A stretch of 20,000 nucleotides of DNA from Neocallimastix lanati (nom. inval.) (Eukaryota; Neocallimastigomycota; Neocallimastigomycetes; Neocallimastigales; Neocallimastigaceae). The notes beneath the pieces were generated by a model that did not search any database, was not told the origin of the DNA, and saw only the letters and a list, made by a program, of their open reading frames with translations. Below, piece by piece: positions 1 to 10,194 of this stretch (position 1 is the first letter of the stretch; each line of letters opens with the position of its first letter). Made by a program: the position numbers and the translations under genes. The stretch covers positions 30,001 through 50,000 of the forward strand of contig JACVTC010000129.1 in assembly GCA_016946835.1 (NCBI GenBank). The letters run 5' to 3'.

Positions 1-194
1 TCATATATATAATTTATTATTCTATATTTTTTTTTTTGTAATTATGTGATATAATATATATTATCATCGATATATATATTATATAAATAATACATGATTA
101 AAGTTTATAACTTCTATTATAAATATTCATTTGCTTAATTAATTTCCATAGAAAAAAAAGAATTTATTCTTTTTTTTTTTTTTTTTTTTTTTTT
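1..194. other. AT-rich sequence, no gene seen
   Basis: Low-complexity A/T sequence ending in a long T run (about 170-197). The T run abuts the 3' end of the receptor pseudogene on the minus strand. I see no coding or RNA signal. Confidence 0.6.
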
Positions 195-1385
195 TTTCAT
201 TTCGTGAAATCCTATGATGTAATTAATAATATTTCCTGAAGTAAATATATTAATGATTGTATTTCGACTATTAGTTATAGTATAATAACTTTCATTAACT
301 GTAGATTTTCTTAATCTTGATATATTATTACATGAATTATTTTTTGTGACTTATTAATAATGGACATAAAATACTTATTTCATATAAAGTGAAGTAATTT
401 GAAATAACAAATATCATATTATTATAATATCAACAAGAACTACGCCAATATAAAATCTAACGTCATAATATATTTCTTCAATATTCTATTCAACATATGT
501 TAAAAATAGGGACATTAGTATAATTGATATTCTAAGAATCGAAAATATTTTTTATAATAGAAATTAATATATTACTTTGACATATTTTGATATTTCTATT
601 ATTATAACTAATTATTTATTTTTAATATTTTTAATACTATAAGGAATAATAATTATTATTCCATTAAGAATTAAATCTTCAATAATAAATGTTAAAAGAA
701 ATATAATATATATTTATGATCAATAATTCATTGAGATATTCCATTTATTTCAGGAAAATTTTTCAATTAATTTTTTGTAGTATTGGTACCGAAATTAAAA
801 TAAAGCCAATGAATTGAAAAAGAAATTTTAAATAACTACTGTTGCTTTTATTAAATCGAGATAGTTGATATAAATAATCATAACTGCTTCAATAATGAAT
901 AAAACCCAAAAATCAATTGACAAGAAGCCAAAATATTCATTGAACTCTTTTTAAAAATTTAAAACTATTTTTGTTATTAAAATCATTATAGAAATGAGAA
1001 TATAACCAATGGTAATAATTATTCCATTAAATGAATTTATTGAAACATTATAAATACTTGAAATATCATCAACATATTTTAATACTTCTATTGCTTATTT
1101 ATCACCATATAAAAATTCATATATATTTTTTTTCTCATATTCTATTAGAAGAGCTGGTGTAGTCTTTTATTTTTGAAACATGTCTTGTAATGGATTGAAT
1201 ATCTTTATATAGTTCACATAAATCTCCATTCTTTTTACATATTTCTTCTTGATCATCATATAAACTAGATATTCCTGATAAAATTTAATAATTATTTACT
1301 ATTTTTTTTTTTTTTGCATTTCTTTTGAAGTTAGGACATTAAAAAGTTCAATTATTTTTTTTTTCTTCGATGAAGAATATTTATT
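195..1385 (-). pseudogene. Receptor pseudogene, C-terminal part: end of solute-binding domain, seven-helix domain and tail
   Basis: Reading the minus strand from about 1385 gives KKKIIELFNVLTSKEMQKK, then SSLYDDQEEICKKNGDLC in a shifted frame. After a second frameshift near 1170, one frame runs to about 360 with no indel, broken only by scattered stop codons. In that frame come EFLYGD, VLKYVDDISSIYNVSIN, and a series of hydrophobic segments starting NGIIITIGYILISIMI, FWVLFIIEAVMIIYINYL, IYIIFLLTFIIEDLILN, ILRISIILMSLFLTYVE and FYIGVVLVDIIII. The motif NIEEIYYDVRF follows the fifth segment. A Ser/Asn-rich tail (VNESYYTITNSR, then IIGFHEM) ends near 198. The layout is an extracellular type-2 periplasmic-binding-like domain followed by a class C GPCR-like seven-helix domain, a family I recall as expanded in anaerobic fungi. 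Many in-frame stops make it dead. Family identity is from memory of its motifs, not a search. Confidence 0.75.
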
Positions 1386-1424
1386 AATACAAAGATTATC
1401 ATTTTGCAGCAATGTTTATATATA

Positions 1425-1745
1425 TATATATATTAGCAATGTGTGTTGTTAAATGGCATACAAATACAATATGTCTTTATTTTGAAGCCCATATTAATAG
1501 ATGAACAACATAGGGGTTTGATGCTAAAACTATGCTAAAAACCATACCATTTTCATCAAAAAATAAAAATAAAAATAAAAAAATAAAAAAAATAAATAAA
1601 AACAATAAATCAAATATATGCATAGTTTTAGCATAATCATCACACAAATACACTTATATATTAGCAATATATGCATATATGTTCATCAACATCATCATCA
1701 TTTCTGAACTTTGATAACAACAATGACTGCATATATTGCTAATAT
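1425..1745. repeat. Diverged relatives of the adjacent fold-back element
   Basis: This stretch holds fragments related to the large fold-back element to its right. The 17-mer AAAAACCATACCATTTT at 1537-1553 is identical to 2262-2278 in the right arm and is preceded in both places by GGGGTTT. TTTTGAAGCCCATATTAATAG-like sequence (1480-1500) resembles the arm's CTGAAGCCTATATCAATA. It also has its own inverted repeats. ATGCTAAAACTATGC (1521-1535) pairs perfectly with 1620-1634 across an A-rich loop. ATATTAGCAATATATGCA (1658-1675) pairs perfectly with 1728-1745. These look like older, rearranged copies of the same hairpin family. Confidence 0.7.
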
Positions 1746-1798
1746 TTAACCTCAAAACTATGTACTTCATATATATGTCACAACTACTGTTTTTCAAT

Positions 1799-2471
1799 TA
1801 ATTGAACAGGTTTTATGGTTGTTTATTGAACTTTCAAAACTATATCATTTATATGCAATCATTGCTGTTTTGACCATATTTGATATAGGCTTCAATTATT
1901 AAAATAAACATACAGGTTTTTATGACAAATATATGTTCAAAACCATGTATTGATAAATCAATATTTTCTGAAGCCTATATCAATAAGTGTTAAAATGGAA
2001 TGGTTTTTATACAAAATCTATGCAAAAACTATATGCAAATAAACCCCAAAAACACCAGCAAGACCCGTTACACAATGCTGCTCACGGAGACAAGCGAGAA
2101 GAGCGAGCAAGGAACGCAGTGGAGCTGCGTAGATCTGTCGAGATTAGTCGGGAGTGAGCAAATGTAGTAACCAAACAATTCAAAAGAAAAAAAAAAAAGA
2201 ATTAAAAAAATAAAGTGTTTTTGGGGTTTATTTGCATATAGTTTTTGCATAGATTTTGTATAAAAACCATACCATTTTAACACCTATTGATATAGGCTTC
2301 AGAAAATATTGATTTATCAATACATGGTTTTGAACATATATTTGTCATAAAAACCTGTATGTTTATTTTAATAATTGAAGCCTATATCAAATATGGTCAA
2401 AACAGCAATGATTTCATATAAATGATATAGTTTTGAAAGTTCAATAAACAACCATAAAACCTGTTCAATTA
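1799..2471. mobile_element. Fold-back (long inverted repeat) MITE-like element
   Basis: The left arm 1799-2055 and right arm 2215-2471 are reverse complements of each other. Both are 257 bp, with three mismatches by my hand comparison. They enclose a 159-bp spacer (2056-2214). The outer ends read TA-ATTGAACAGG and CCTGTTCAAT-TA, so a TA target duplication with ATTGAACAGG termini is possible, as in Tc1/mariner-type MITEs. Because TA is self-complementary, it could equally be part of the arms. No transposase ORF is present, so mobility would depend on a helper. The element lies between the two halves of the receptor pseudogene. A palindromic duplication arising by a replication error is the main alternative. 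Confidence 0.85.
2056..2214. other. Fold-back spacer with GC-rich structured core
   Basis: From 2056 to about 2172 the base composition is far richer in G and C than the surroundings. The core has nested symmetry: GTTAC (2067-2071) and TGCTCAC (2079-2085) pair with GTGAGCA (2154-2160) and GTAAC (2168-2172). A central hairpin ACGCAG-TGGAG-CTGCGT lies at 2114-2130. The remainder, 2173-2214, is A-rich. No convincing protein is encoded. It may be a smaller element captured inside the large inverted repeat, or the structured apex of its hairpin. Confidence 0.7.
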
Positions 2472-2511
2472 TATTAACCTATAGTTGAACCAGAAATGAA
2501 AAAAATGCCTT

Positions 2512-2544
<33 letters not shown>

Positions 2545-2645
2545 TTTTCTAACATTAATAGAAAAATTTTTCATATAACAAAATTTAAAAATATTTCATT
2601 TCCATCCGTAATACTCTAATATTCATTAAAATTTCTTTTTTCAAA

Positions 2646-2686
<41 letters not shown>

Positions 2687-2699
2687 CCTTAAAATAATA
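2472..2699. repeat. T-run and (ATT)n tract within the decayed receptor gene
   Basis: Contains T-rich runs (about 2511-2549) and a continuous ATT microsatellite (2646-2685). On the minus strand this interval should hold the middle of the solute-binding domain. Only short uncertain snatches of coding-like sequence remain here, so this part of the gene is either deleted or decayed beyond recognition. Confidence 0.7.
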
Positions 2700-3089
2700 T
2701 CGAAATTTACAAAACCAACTAATTTGCTACTCTAAGTAAAAGATTCAGAATCAATGACAAGGAGAATATAGATTAAGTTGCTCTTATAATAAATAATCAT
2801 TTAAATTTAGTATATTAGATGAATATTTCATTGAATAAATATTATCACAAAAGAATAAATCATATCTAGGAGTTTTATTCTTTAAAAAAGAATTGACCAC
2901 TGAACCATTATTGTCAAAATATATAATTGAAGTGGATTTCGTTAAAAGTTTCAAATCTAAAGTAATTCCAAGATTATTTTATTTTATTTTAGTTTTGAAT
3001 ATTTATTGAATTTATTAGCTAATGGGTTATAAACATTTTTTCCTTCAATAAAATGAACAAACTAATGCATTAGTAGTGATATCACCTTT
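2700..3089 (-). pseudogene. Receptor pseudogene, N-terminal part: solute-binding-like domain remnant
   Basis: The minus strand reads KGDITTNALVCSFY from 3089, then a stop and a frame change to EGKNVYNPLANKFNKYSK. A further frame change gives LGITLDLKLLTKSTSIIYFD, NNGSVVNSFLKNKTPRYDLF and NIYSMKYSSNILNLNDYLL, before a stop and EQLNLYSPC. The order matches the N-terminal lobe of type-2 solute-binding proteins: a mature start, a PL..FNKYS helix, a beta strand, then 'RYDLFFCDNIY'. I recall this domain forming the ectodomain of seven-helix receptors in anaerobic fungi. Upstream, LLL and stop-riddled sequence near 3110 may be the decayed signal peptide. It lies on the same strand as, and in the right order to join, the remnant at 195-1385. 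The middle is missing or interrupted by the fold-back element. Confidence 0.65.
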
Positions 3090-3120
3090 TTATATAGCCT
3101 TTTATAATAATAATTTATAA

Positions 3121-3541
3121 ATATATTATTATTATAATTATAATTATTTTTATAATTATTTTTTTTTTTTTTTTTTGAAAAGATATATATATAATTTTGC
3201 TATATTAAATATATTAATTTTCAGAATACAAAGTGTTCTTAAAGAACTTTTTGAAAATTTTATGTTATTATATTGTATATACACATTTATATATATCAAT
3301 AAAACAAGTTTAACAGTACTAAAATAATAGTTTCTTTTTTTTTTTTTTTTTAACTTTTAGGTATACAAATATTTCACATTTTTTTAATTTAAAATAATGA
3401 AATAAAAAATTTTTATTTTAAAAAAATAAAAAATTATCCATATATTAAAATCTTTAAATAAAAATAATACTTTATAAAGTTTAAAAAATAATAATAATAT
3501 AAAAAGAATAATAATAATAATGTTTAAAATAATAATAATGA
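3121..3541. other. AT-rich sequence upstream of the receptor pseudogene, no gene seen
   Basis: A/T runs and imperfect A/T palindromes with a T run near 3331-3350. This would have been the promoter side of the receptor gene. I recognise no specific regulatory site. Confidence 0.5.
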
Positions 3542-3643
3542 TGTAAAAAGATAATAATAATAATAATAATAATAGTAAAAAGATAATAATAATAATAATA
3601 ATAATAGTAAAAAGATAATAATAATAATAATAATAGTAAAAAG

Positions 3644-3682
<39 letters not shown>

Positions 3683-3690
3683 GTAAAAAG

Positions 3691-3726
<36 letters not shown>

Positions 3727-3734
3727 GTAAAAAG

Positions 3735-3773
<39 letters not shown>

Positions 3774-4019
3774 GTAAAAAGATAATAATAATAATAATAG
3801 TAAAAAGATAATAATAATAATAATAATAGTAAAAAGATAATAATAATAATAATAATAATAGTAAAAAGATAATAATAATAATAATAATAGTAAAAAGATA
3901 ATAATAATAATAATAATAATAGTAAAAAGATAATAATAATAATAATAATATTAGTAAAAAGATAATAATAATAATAATAATATTAGTAAAAAGATAATAA
4001 TAATAATAATAGTAAAAAG

Positions 4020-4071
<52 letters not shown>
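3542..4071. repeat. Compound minisatellite: (AAT)n blocks punctuated by AGTAAAAAGAT
   Basis: The 11-mer AGTAAAAAGAT recurs 14 times, starting at 3574, 3606, 3635, 3682, 3726, 3773, 3799, 3828, 3860, 3889, 3921, 3953, 3985 and 4011. A variant TGTAAAAAGAT lies at 3542. Between copies there are only AAT units, and the tract ends in a pure AAT run. Spacings are 26, 29, 32, 44 or 47 bases, all differing by multiples of three. That is expected from gain or loss of whole AAT units. Two units carry ATTAGT in place of AATAGT (about 3950 and 3982). The unit length is not a multiple of three, so it does not encode a continuous repeat protein. Confidence 0.97.
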
Positions 4072-4074
<3 letters not shown>

Positions 4075-6368
4075 CTAAAAAAAATACTTCCAGATTATTA
4101 ATTTTTTTATAGATTAATAATAATTGACCTATATATAGGCTATATGCGAAACATCATACCAATTTAATTTTATTAGCTATTATTTATAATTTTTTTGTTT
4201 TAAAAAATTTAAAAGAAATAAATTTTCAGAATTTATTTTAACTTTTATTCATAAATAAATATAAAGCTATTCTTTTTTTTTTTTATTTTTATTTTATTTC
4301 ATTATTTTATGGTTTCTTATGAATTAATTGATTAAATTCTATTTACTTAAAATCCCTAGAAGCTTTAATAGATTGCCATTAATAATGAATTAAATAATAT
4401 GTTAGGTAATAAACTATGTTTAAATATATTTTCTAATAAACCATCATTTCTCTATAAAAAAAATATTTTTGCAACATTAATAATTTTGAAATAAAAAACA
4501 TAAATATGTTTATTATTATTATTATTATTAATTATTAGTATTACAATTAAAAAAAAAAAAAAAAAAAAAAAGAGGCAAAGTCCAAAAGTTAATATACATG
4601 ATCCTACTTCAAAAGTGGTAATACTTAATTCTTATGACTTAAAATCCTTCTTAAATTTTAAATACTAGATATAGAAGAAAATGTTTATGATAGAAATATA
4701 GTAGAAATAATTTTTTTTATTAATAAATGTATAAATTTTTACTATTATTTGAATAGTTTTTCTGTTATATAATGAAAAGTTATCACATAATAATACTATA
4801 TTATATTAAACACTATACATTTATATATATATATATTTTTTTAATATAAAAAAAAAAAGAATAAATAGTAGTAGTTTAAATAAAATTTAACTAAAAAAAA
4901 ATAAAAAATAAAAAAAAGGTTAAATAAATTACTTTTAATAAAAATATGTTAATTTTATTTATTATTATTATTATTATTATTTTAGGTATTATAAAATTTT
5001 GAAAAAAAAAAAAAAAAAAAAATATTAAAAAAAAAAAAAAAAACAGGAAAAATAAAATTTAAAGCTTTTTTTACTTTCATTATTATTATTATTTTAAATT
5101 TTTAATAATATGGATAATTATTTATAAACTTTTTAAAATTTAATTAACGATTTTTTTTTTTTTTAATCATTTTTTATTTTAATTTAAAAATAATTTAATG
5201 ATTAATTGAACCTTAAATAATTAAAATAAAATTTATATAAATAAATAAAACTCAGGTAACTCTAATTAATTAGAATATAATCTTAACTCTAAATCCATCA
5301 TTATCATTATTATAATTTGATTATTCATTATTAATAATAATTATTACTAATTGTTATTTACATTTAACTATTATTCATCTACTTTTTACTAATATTTATT
5401 TGGATTCATTACTATTTTATTATAAATTTTTTATTATTGAATTTATTAATTAAATAATAATTTAATTAATTAATATAATAATATTATTATTATTATGTTT
5501 TAAAGTCATGAATTCATTAGAAAATAAAAAAAAAATACCATAAAAACTGTGGATTATTTATATTTCTATAGAATTTTTTTTTTTTTTTGGTATTTAATAT
5601 TAACTATTATTCCATTTCTTCTTTTTTTTTTTTTTTTTTCATTTATTAATTTACAAAAGTCTAATATATGTATTAATAATGATTCAATATAATTTATATT
5701 ATAATTAAAATCAAAAAATTATCAACATAGAATGATGTAAGAGTTCAAAAATCAGCAAGAAAAAAATAACATATAACTTCAATGATTATGAATACATATG
5801 ATAAAACTCTTTTTTTTTAATATATATATTTATAGCCATAACTAATATAAAAATATAAATATATTTCAATTTCTATCGTGTTTTTATGTATATCCTCATT
5901 TTATAATAAGTATTACTTTTCATTCAATGCAATAAAATTTTATTATTATATATAAAAAAAATAAATTTATGAATAATCATAGCAATAAAACATTTATTTG
6001 TTATTTGTTATTTGTTATTTATTATAAAACAGTTATTATTAAATATTTAATATTATTTATTTATTTATAGCTAGTATTATAATTATTATAATTAATAATC
6101 ATTAATAATTAGTATTAGTTAAAATTGATGAACTCTTTTATATACCAATAATAATATTAATTTGAAATTACATATTTCATATTTATATATAAAGATTACT
6201 ATTGTATTTTAATAAAGTTTTAAAAAGTTTAAATTTTTATATACATTCTTAGATTAAAAAAGTTATTCTTTTTATTTTTTTTAATAATTTATTTATTTAT
6301 TTATAAATTATTAATTAAACCATATTTAAAACTTTAATATTTTGACGTAAAAATATTATAAGTAAAAT
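4072..6368. other. AT-rich intergenic desert
   Basis: Over 2 kb of A/T runs and short ATT tracts (for example about 4510-4530 and 4960-4980). I see no supportable gene. A palindrome around CCTATATATAGG lies near 4128-4139. The plus strand at about 4572-4660 reads about 28 coherent codons (SPKVNIHDPTSKVVILNS, then YDLKSFLNFKY) before a stop. It has no start or continuation, so I treat it as an unsupported coding-like scrap. Confidence 0.5.
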
Positions 6369-6415
6369 AAAAAAAAAAAAAAAAACGATGAATCATCGTT
6401 TTTTTTTTTTTTTTT
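6369..6415. repeat. Perfect 23-bp-arm palindrome (A17-CGATGA / TCATCG-T17)
   Basis: A run of 17 A (6369-6385) and CGATGA lead to a single central A (6392), then TCATCG and a T run (6399-6417). The arms are perfect for 23 bp. Any transcript would form a strong hairpin in either direction. It resembles a bidirectional terminator, but its role in a eukaryotic genome is unknown. Confidence 0.9.
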
Positions 6416-6501
6416 TTATGTTTGTTTTTATAATTTTAATAATAAATAATTATAAATCATTTTAAAAAAATTAAAATAAATAATAATCAATAAATAATTA
6501 A

Positions 6502-6655
6502 TAATAAATAATAAATAATAAATAATAAATAATAAATAATAAATAATAAATAATAAATAATAAATAATAATAATAAATAATAAATAATACATAATAAATA
6601 ATTGAATAATAAATAATTGAATAATAAATAATTGAATAATAAATAATAAATAGTA
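6502..6655. repeat. Heptanucleotide tandem repeat (AAATAAT)n with ATTGAAT variant units
   Basis: The period-7 unit AAATAAT is repeated many times from about 6502 to 6600. It then becomes a longer unit containing AATAAATAATTGAAT, present about three times (about 6595-6640). It is simple satellite-like sequence with no coding potential. Confidence 0.9.
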
Positions 6656-6708
6656 ATATTAATAATTATAATAACATATTAAAGAATTCAATATATATAT
6701 ATATATAT

Positions 6709-7007
6709 TTTACAACTGAAATTATTGAGAACTTTAAACTTTATTTATTTATTCATTTATTAATTACATGAACTTTTTTTTTTATAAAAAACATTCGATT
6801 AATAAAAAAAATAAATATTATTTGTCCAATAAGAACATAATAATATTTAGAATAGTAACATGAAATAAAAAATAGTGTTCAAAATAAAGTGTGTAAATAA
6901 ATTCAGAGAAAAGTTCAAAGGCACCGAACCTCACTTCCAAGAATATTAAAATTTCTGTTTAAAGGGAATTTTTATTTCGGATTAGGGTTTAAATTGAGAC
7001 TATCTAA
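6709..7007 (+). repeat. Dispersed 0.3-kb repeat, copy A
   Basis: This interval aligns along its length with 15020-15319 in the same orientation. Shared anchors include TTTTACA at the left edge, TTATTTATTTATTCATT, CCAATAAGAACATAATA, GTGT-AAATAAATTCAGA, AAAGTTCA..GCACC, ATTTCTGTT and, at the right edge, GA-CTATCT. The copies differ by many substitutions and small indels, so they are old. No ORF is present. It may be a non-autonomous element or the end fragment of a larger one. The strand given is simply the shared orientation. Confidence 0.85.
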
Positions 7008-8084
7008 TATATATTTTTGATATTATTAAATAACATGAATAATTTTAAAAATAATAATGAAAATAATAATTATAATTTAATAATAAAATGAAACTTAACA
7101 TTAAATTATTTGCTATTTATATATGACTTTAATGATTTATTTTTTATATATTGCACTTTTTTTTTTTATATTTTTTTTTTATAGATAACTCCCTGTTGAT
7201 ATATGAATGTTTATTATTTAAAGAAAGAGATTAATTTAAAATTTTTTTTTCTTATTTATAAGAATTACTCTCTGTAACATCATTTTTAATGGTTATCTTT
7301 TGATATTCTTTTTTTTTTGTGTTTTTTATTTTATTTTTATTATTATTTTTTTTCAAAAAAAAAATATTTATATTATTTGAAATAATAAATATTAGTTCAG
7401 TTTTACAAAATATTATACTACAATCATTATTTTAAAAAGAAAAATAAATGTACAAAAAGTCAAAAAAAGAATAATAGAAATAAAATTAGTATTAAAAATA
7501 GTATTTATTTACATTATTTTACAATTGGAGCAATAAATAAAATAAAATTAATTTTTTTTATTTATTAATTACATATTATTTTTATCTGAGAATAAAAAAT
7601 AAAAAAAAAAATTTTTTTATTTTAAATTTTATAGTTCTTATCCATTAGATTAATTACTTTTTTTAGTATTTTTTAGCATTATTCATTAATAATTTATATT
7701 ATTTTATAAAGTTTATATGTAGTAATTTATTTTTGAAAATATAAAATTATTAATTAGAATTGCACAGCTCTCTAAATAGAAGAAAAAATTTAAATAAAAA
7801 AGTATAATGGCGTATTATCATATTTTTTTTTTTATATTAATTATTTTTTATTTAAAATGAATCTATTAATTTGTTTTCATTATATCATATAAAAATAGGG
7901 GTATCTTTTTATATATATATATAATATTGAGCTTTTAAATATTATTATAAAGCCAAAGAAAATTATTATTGTTATAAAGAAATAACGTTTTGTATCATTG
8001 AATTTACATCAATAAAATGGTATCATATATAAAATAATACAAGTTGTATATTATTTATATATAAAGAGAATAAATTCAATTTAT

Positions 8085-8119
<35 letters not shown>

Positions 8120-8208
8120 CTTTCTTTCTTGATTTTGCTATTAGTAAAATAAAAAAGGAATTTTTTTTTTGTAATTTCGGTCGAATTTCTATGTTTTATA
8201 TTATCATC
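7008..8208. other. AT-rich sequence, no gene seen
   Basis: A/T runs, including a long T run at about 8089-8119, and short ATT tracts. I find no coding region, RNA gene or recognisable element. Confidence 0.5.
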
Positions 8209-8412
8209 TCAAGATTGGATAATGTTCTTTTCTTGTAATTGTTTAATAACTGCTTTTATACTGTCTTCACAAACAGCATTTCTTCTTCTGAAGATGTATG
8301 GTGATAACTTTGGAAACATTGGATTTAATGATACATTACAAGTATGATTAGATATTCTGTAAGATTCGGTTTCAATATACATATTTGTAGCAGTAATTGG
8401 TTCAAGAGCCAT
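8209..8412 (-). CDS. Short unassigned protein or gene fragment (67 aa)
   Basis: The ORF starts ATG-GCT at 8412 and stops at TGA 8209-8211; an in-frame TAA lies three codons before the ATG. Its composition is more varied than the surrounding simple sequence: MALEPITATNMYIETESYR, then a Cys/Asn segment, then FPKLSPYIFRRRNAV and a C-terminal amphipathic helix CEDSIKAVIKQLQEKNIIQS. No signal peptide or membrane helix is visible. I do not recognise the family firmly. The LSP..(spacer)..IK..L....II.S pattern resembles the segment just before the reverse-transcriptase core in Ty3-type Pol proteins, which would make this a truncated retrotransposon remnant. A genuine small host protein is equally possible. 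No obvious splice sites extend it. Confidence 0.45.
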   Translation of the reverse strand: MALEPITATNMYIETESYRISNHTCNVSLNPMFPKLSPYIFRRRNAVCEDSIKAVIKQLQEKNIIQS

Positions 8413-10191
8413 TTTATTTTAATGATAGATATTAAGAGTTATTCCAGAAGTACTCAAATAGAATAAAATAAAGAAAACTTTTTTTTATTTTTTTTTTAAT
8501 AAATAATCAATATTTATTTATATTTTACAAGTTGTTTATATTTCCTTTTTTTTAAAAAAAAAAAAAAAATAAATGATATCTAATATGGTCTAATTCAATT
8601 TATATATTTATTTATAAAAAAATATTATATTTATGCCATACAATATTTTATTTATAAATATTTTAAAAATAATGAAAAATTAAAAAAAAAAAAAAAAAAT
8701 AAAAAAAAAATGTAAAAAATTGTTACTTTTATAAAAAAAATTTTTTTTCACTGATTTTAAAAAAATTAAAGTTTATATTATTGAAATAAAAAAAAAACTT
8801 TTTTTAAATATAAAAATAATAATAAAAATGATATTATATAATTTATTTTTCTAAAAATTTTTTGTAATTATTAAATATAACCAATTTTTATGTAATGAAT
8901 GTACTAAATAAATGATAACTTTTACTATCTATTTTATAAATAATATATAATATATTTACTTAAGAATATATGTTTATTTGAATAAATAAAAAAGAAAAGA
9001 AAAAAGGAAATTTAAAGATAAATATTATTCTCCTTTTCTTTTTTATTATTCTTCTTTTTAAAATATGAAATTAATTTGAAAAGTTACGTTTTATTAAAAA
9101 AAAAACTTCAAAATCCAAAGAGGATTTCGTTCAATATTTATAATTTTTTTTTTTTTAAAATAAATATATGGAATATAAAAAAATATAATATATTTTTATA
9201 TTGGAATATGATTAGTAAATATGTTACATAATACTAATATGGAATGACACCGATACTATTATTCTATTATACTTTTTTTTTTTATTTTACTATTGTGATA
9301 TGTATAATTTTAAAAAAAATTTTTTTAAAAATAAAATAAAATAAAAATAATATAAAGTATGAATAAATTAAAGGTCATTTAATTACCGATATCATATAAA
9401 TTAAGTCTAATTTAATATATTTCAATTGAAAATGATGTAAAAATATAATATTATATAATAAAATAATATATATGGCAAAAAAAAAATATGATTAAATATT
9501 TTTATATTTATTTATATATTAAAAATAATTATTATTTATAAAAAATTTTAATTTTATTATTATTATTTCTTTTTTTATCTCAATTTATTTTACTTTAGTA
9601 ATTTTTTTTTATTTAATAATAAAATATTTAATATTATAATGTTTCTAAATATTTATAGTATTTATATATCCATTCGATACAATTTATAATATATAATTAA
9701 TATATATAAAACTAATATAAAATTTTAAGTACTGTATTGTATAATTAAATTAGTGTCATATTAAAACTATATCCATATAAAATGATATAAAATTAATAAT
9801 AAATTAATTATTCATGTATAATTTTAACTATTTAAATATTTTTAAATTTTTTTTTTGTACTATAATAGTACAAGTTATATATTTTAATGTATGTATGTAT
9901 AATATGTATATATATATTAATAGTATTATTCATTATTTGTATTAGATTTATTATATGCTATTTCTTTTTTTCTAAATACTTTTTTTTTTTTTTGTTTTAA
10001 AGACTGTATAATTTAAAGATTTTTAGGTTTTTTTCATGATAATTAAAATTTTAATTAGCTTATATATATGTAATATATAAGTAAATAGAATTAAAATATA
10101 TTTTAACACTATCTAAAATATACAACACCTATATATTATTTGTATAGACTTTTATATTTTATTCTTTAATACTTTCAATCGTACTTGTAAA

Positions 10192-10194
<3 letters not shown>
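8413..10194. other. AT-rich sequence, no gene seen
   Basis: A/T runs, TATA-like alternations and short ATT tracts fill about 1.8 kb. I see no gene, RNA or mobile element. Confidence 0.5.

Noticed and set aside
2068-2283. 71-codon minus-strand ORF across the fold-back spacer
   Set aside because: It runs from the right arm into the GC-rich core and through a T-run. Its composition follows the repeat, with no protein-family signal.
3542-4071. CRISPR-like array (regular short repeat with spacers)
   Set aside because: The spacers are only AAT units of varying number, so this is a minisatellite in a eukaryotic genome.
4572-4660. Short coherent plus-strand reading frame
   Set aside because: It has no start, no splice-supported continuation, and stops soon after. 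It is too short to call even as a pseudogene.
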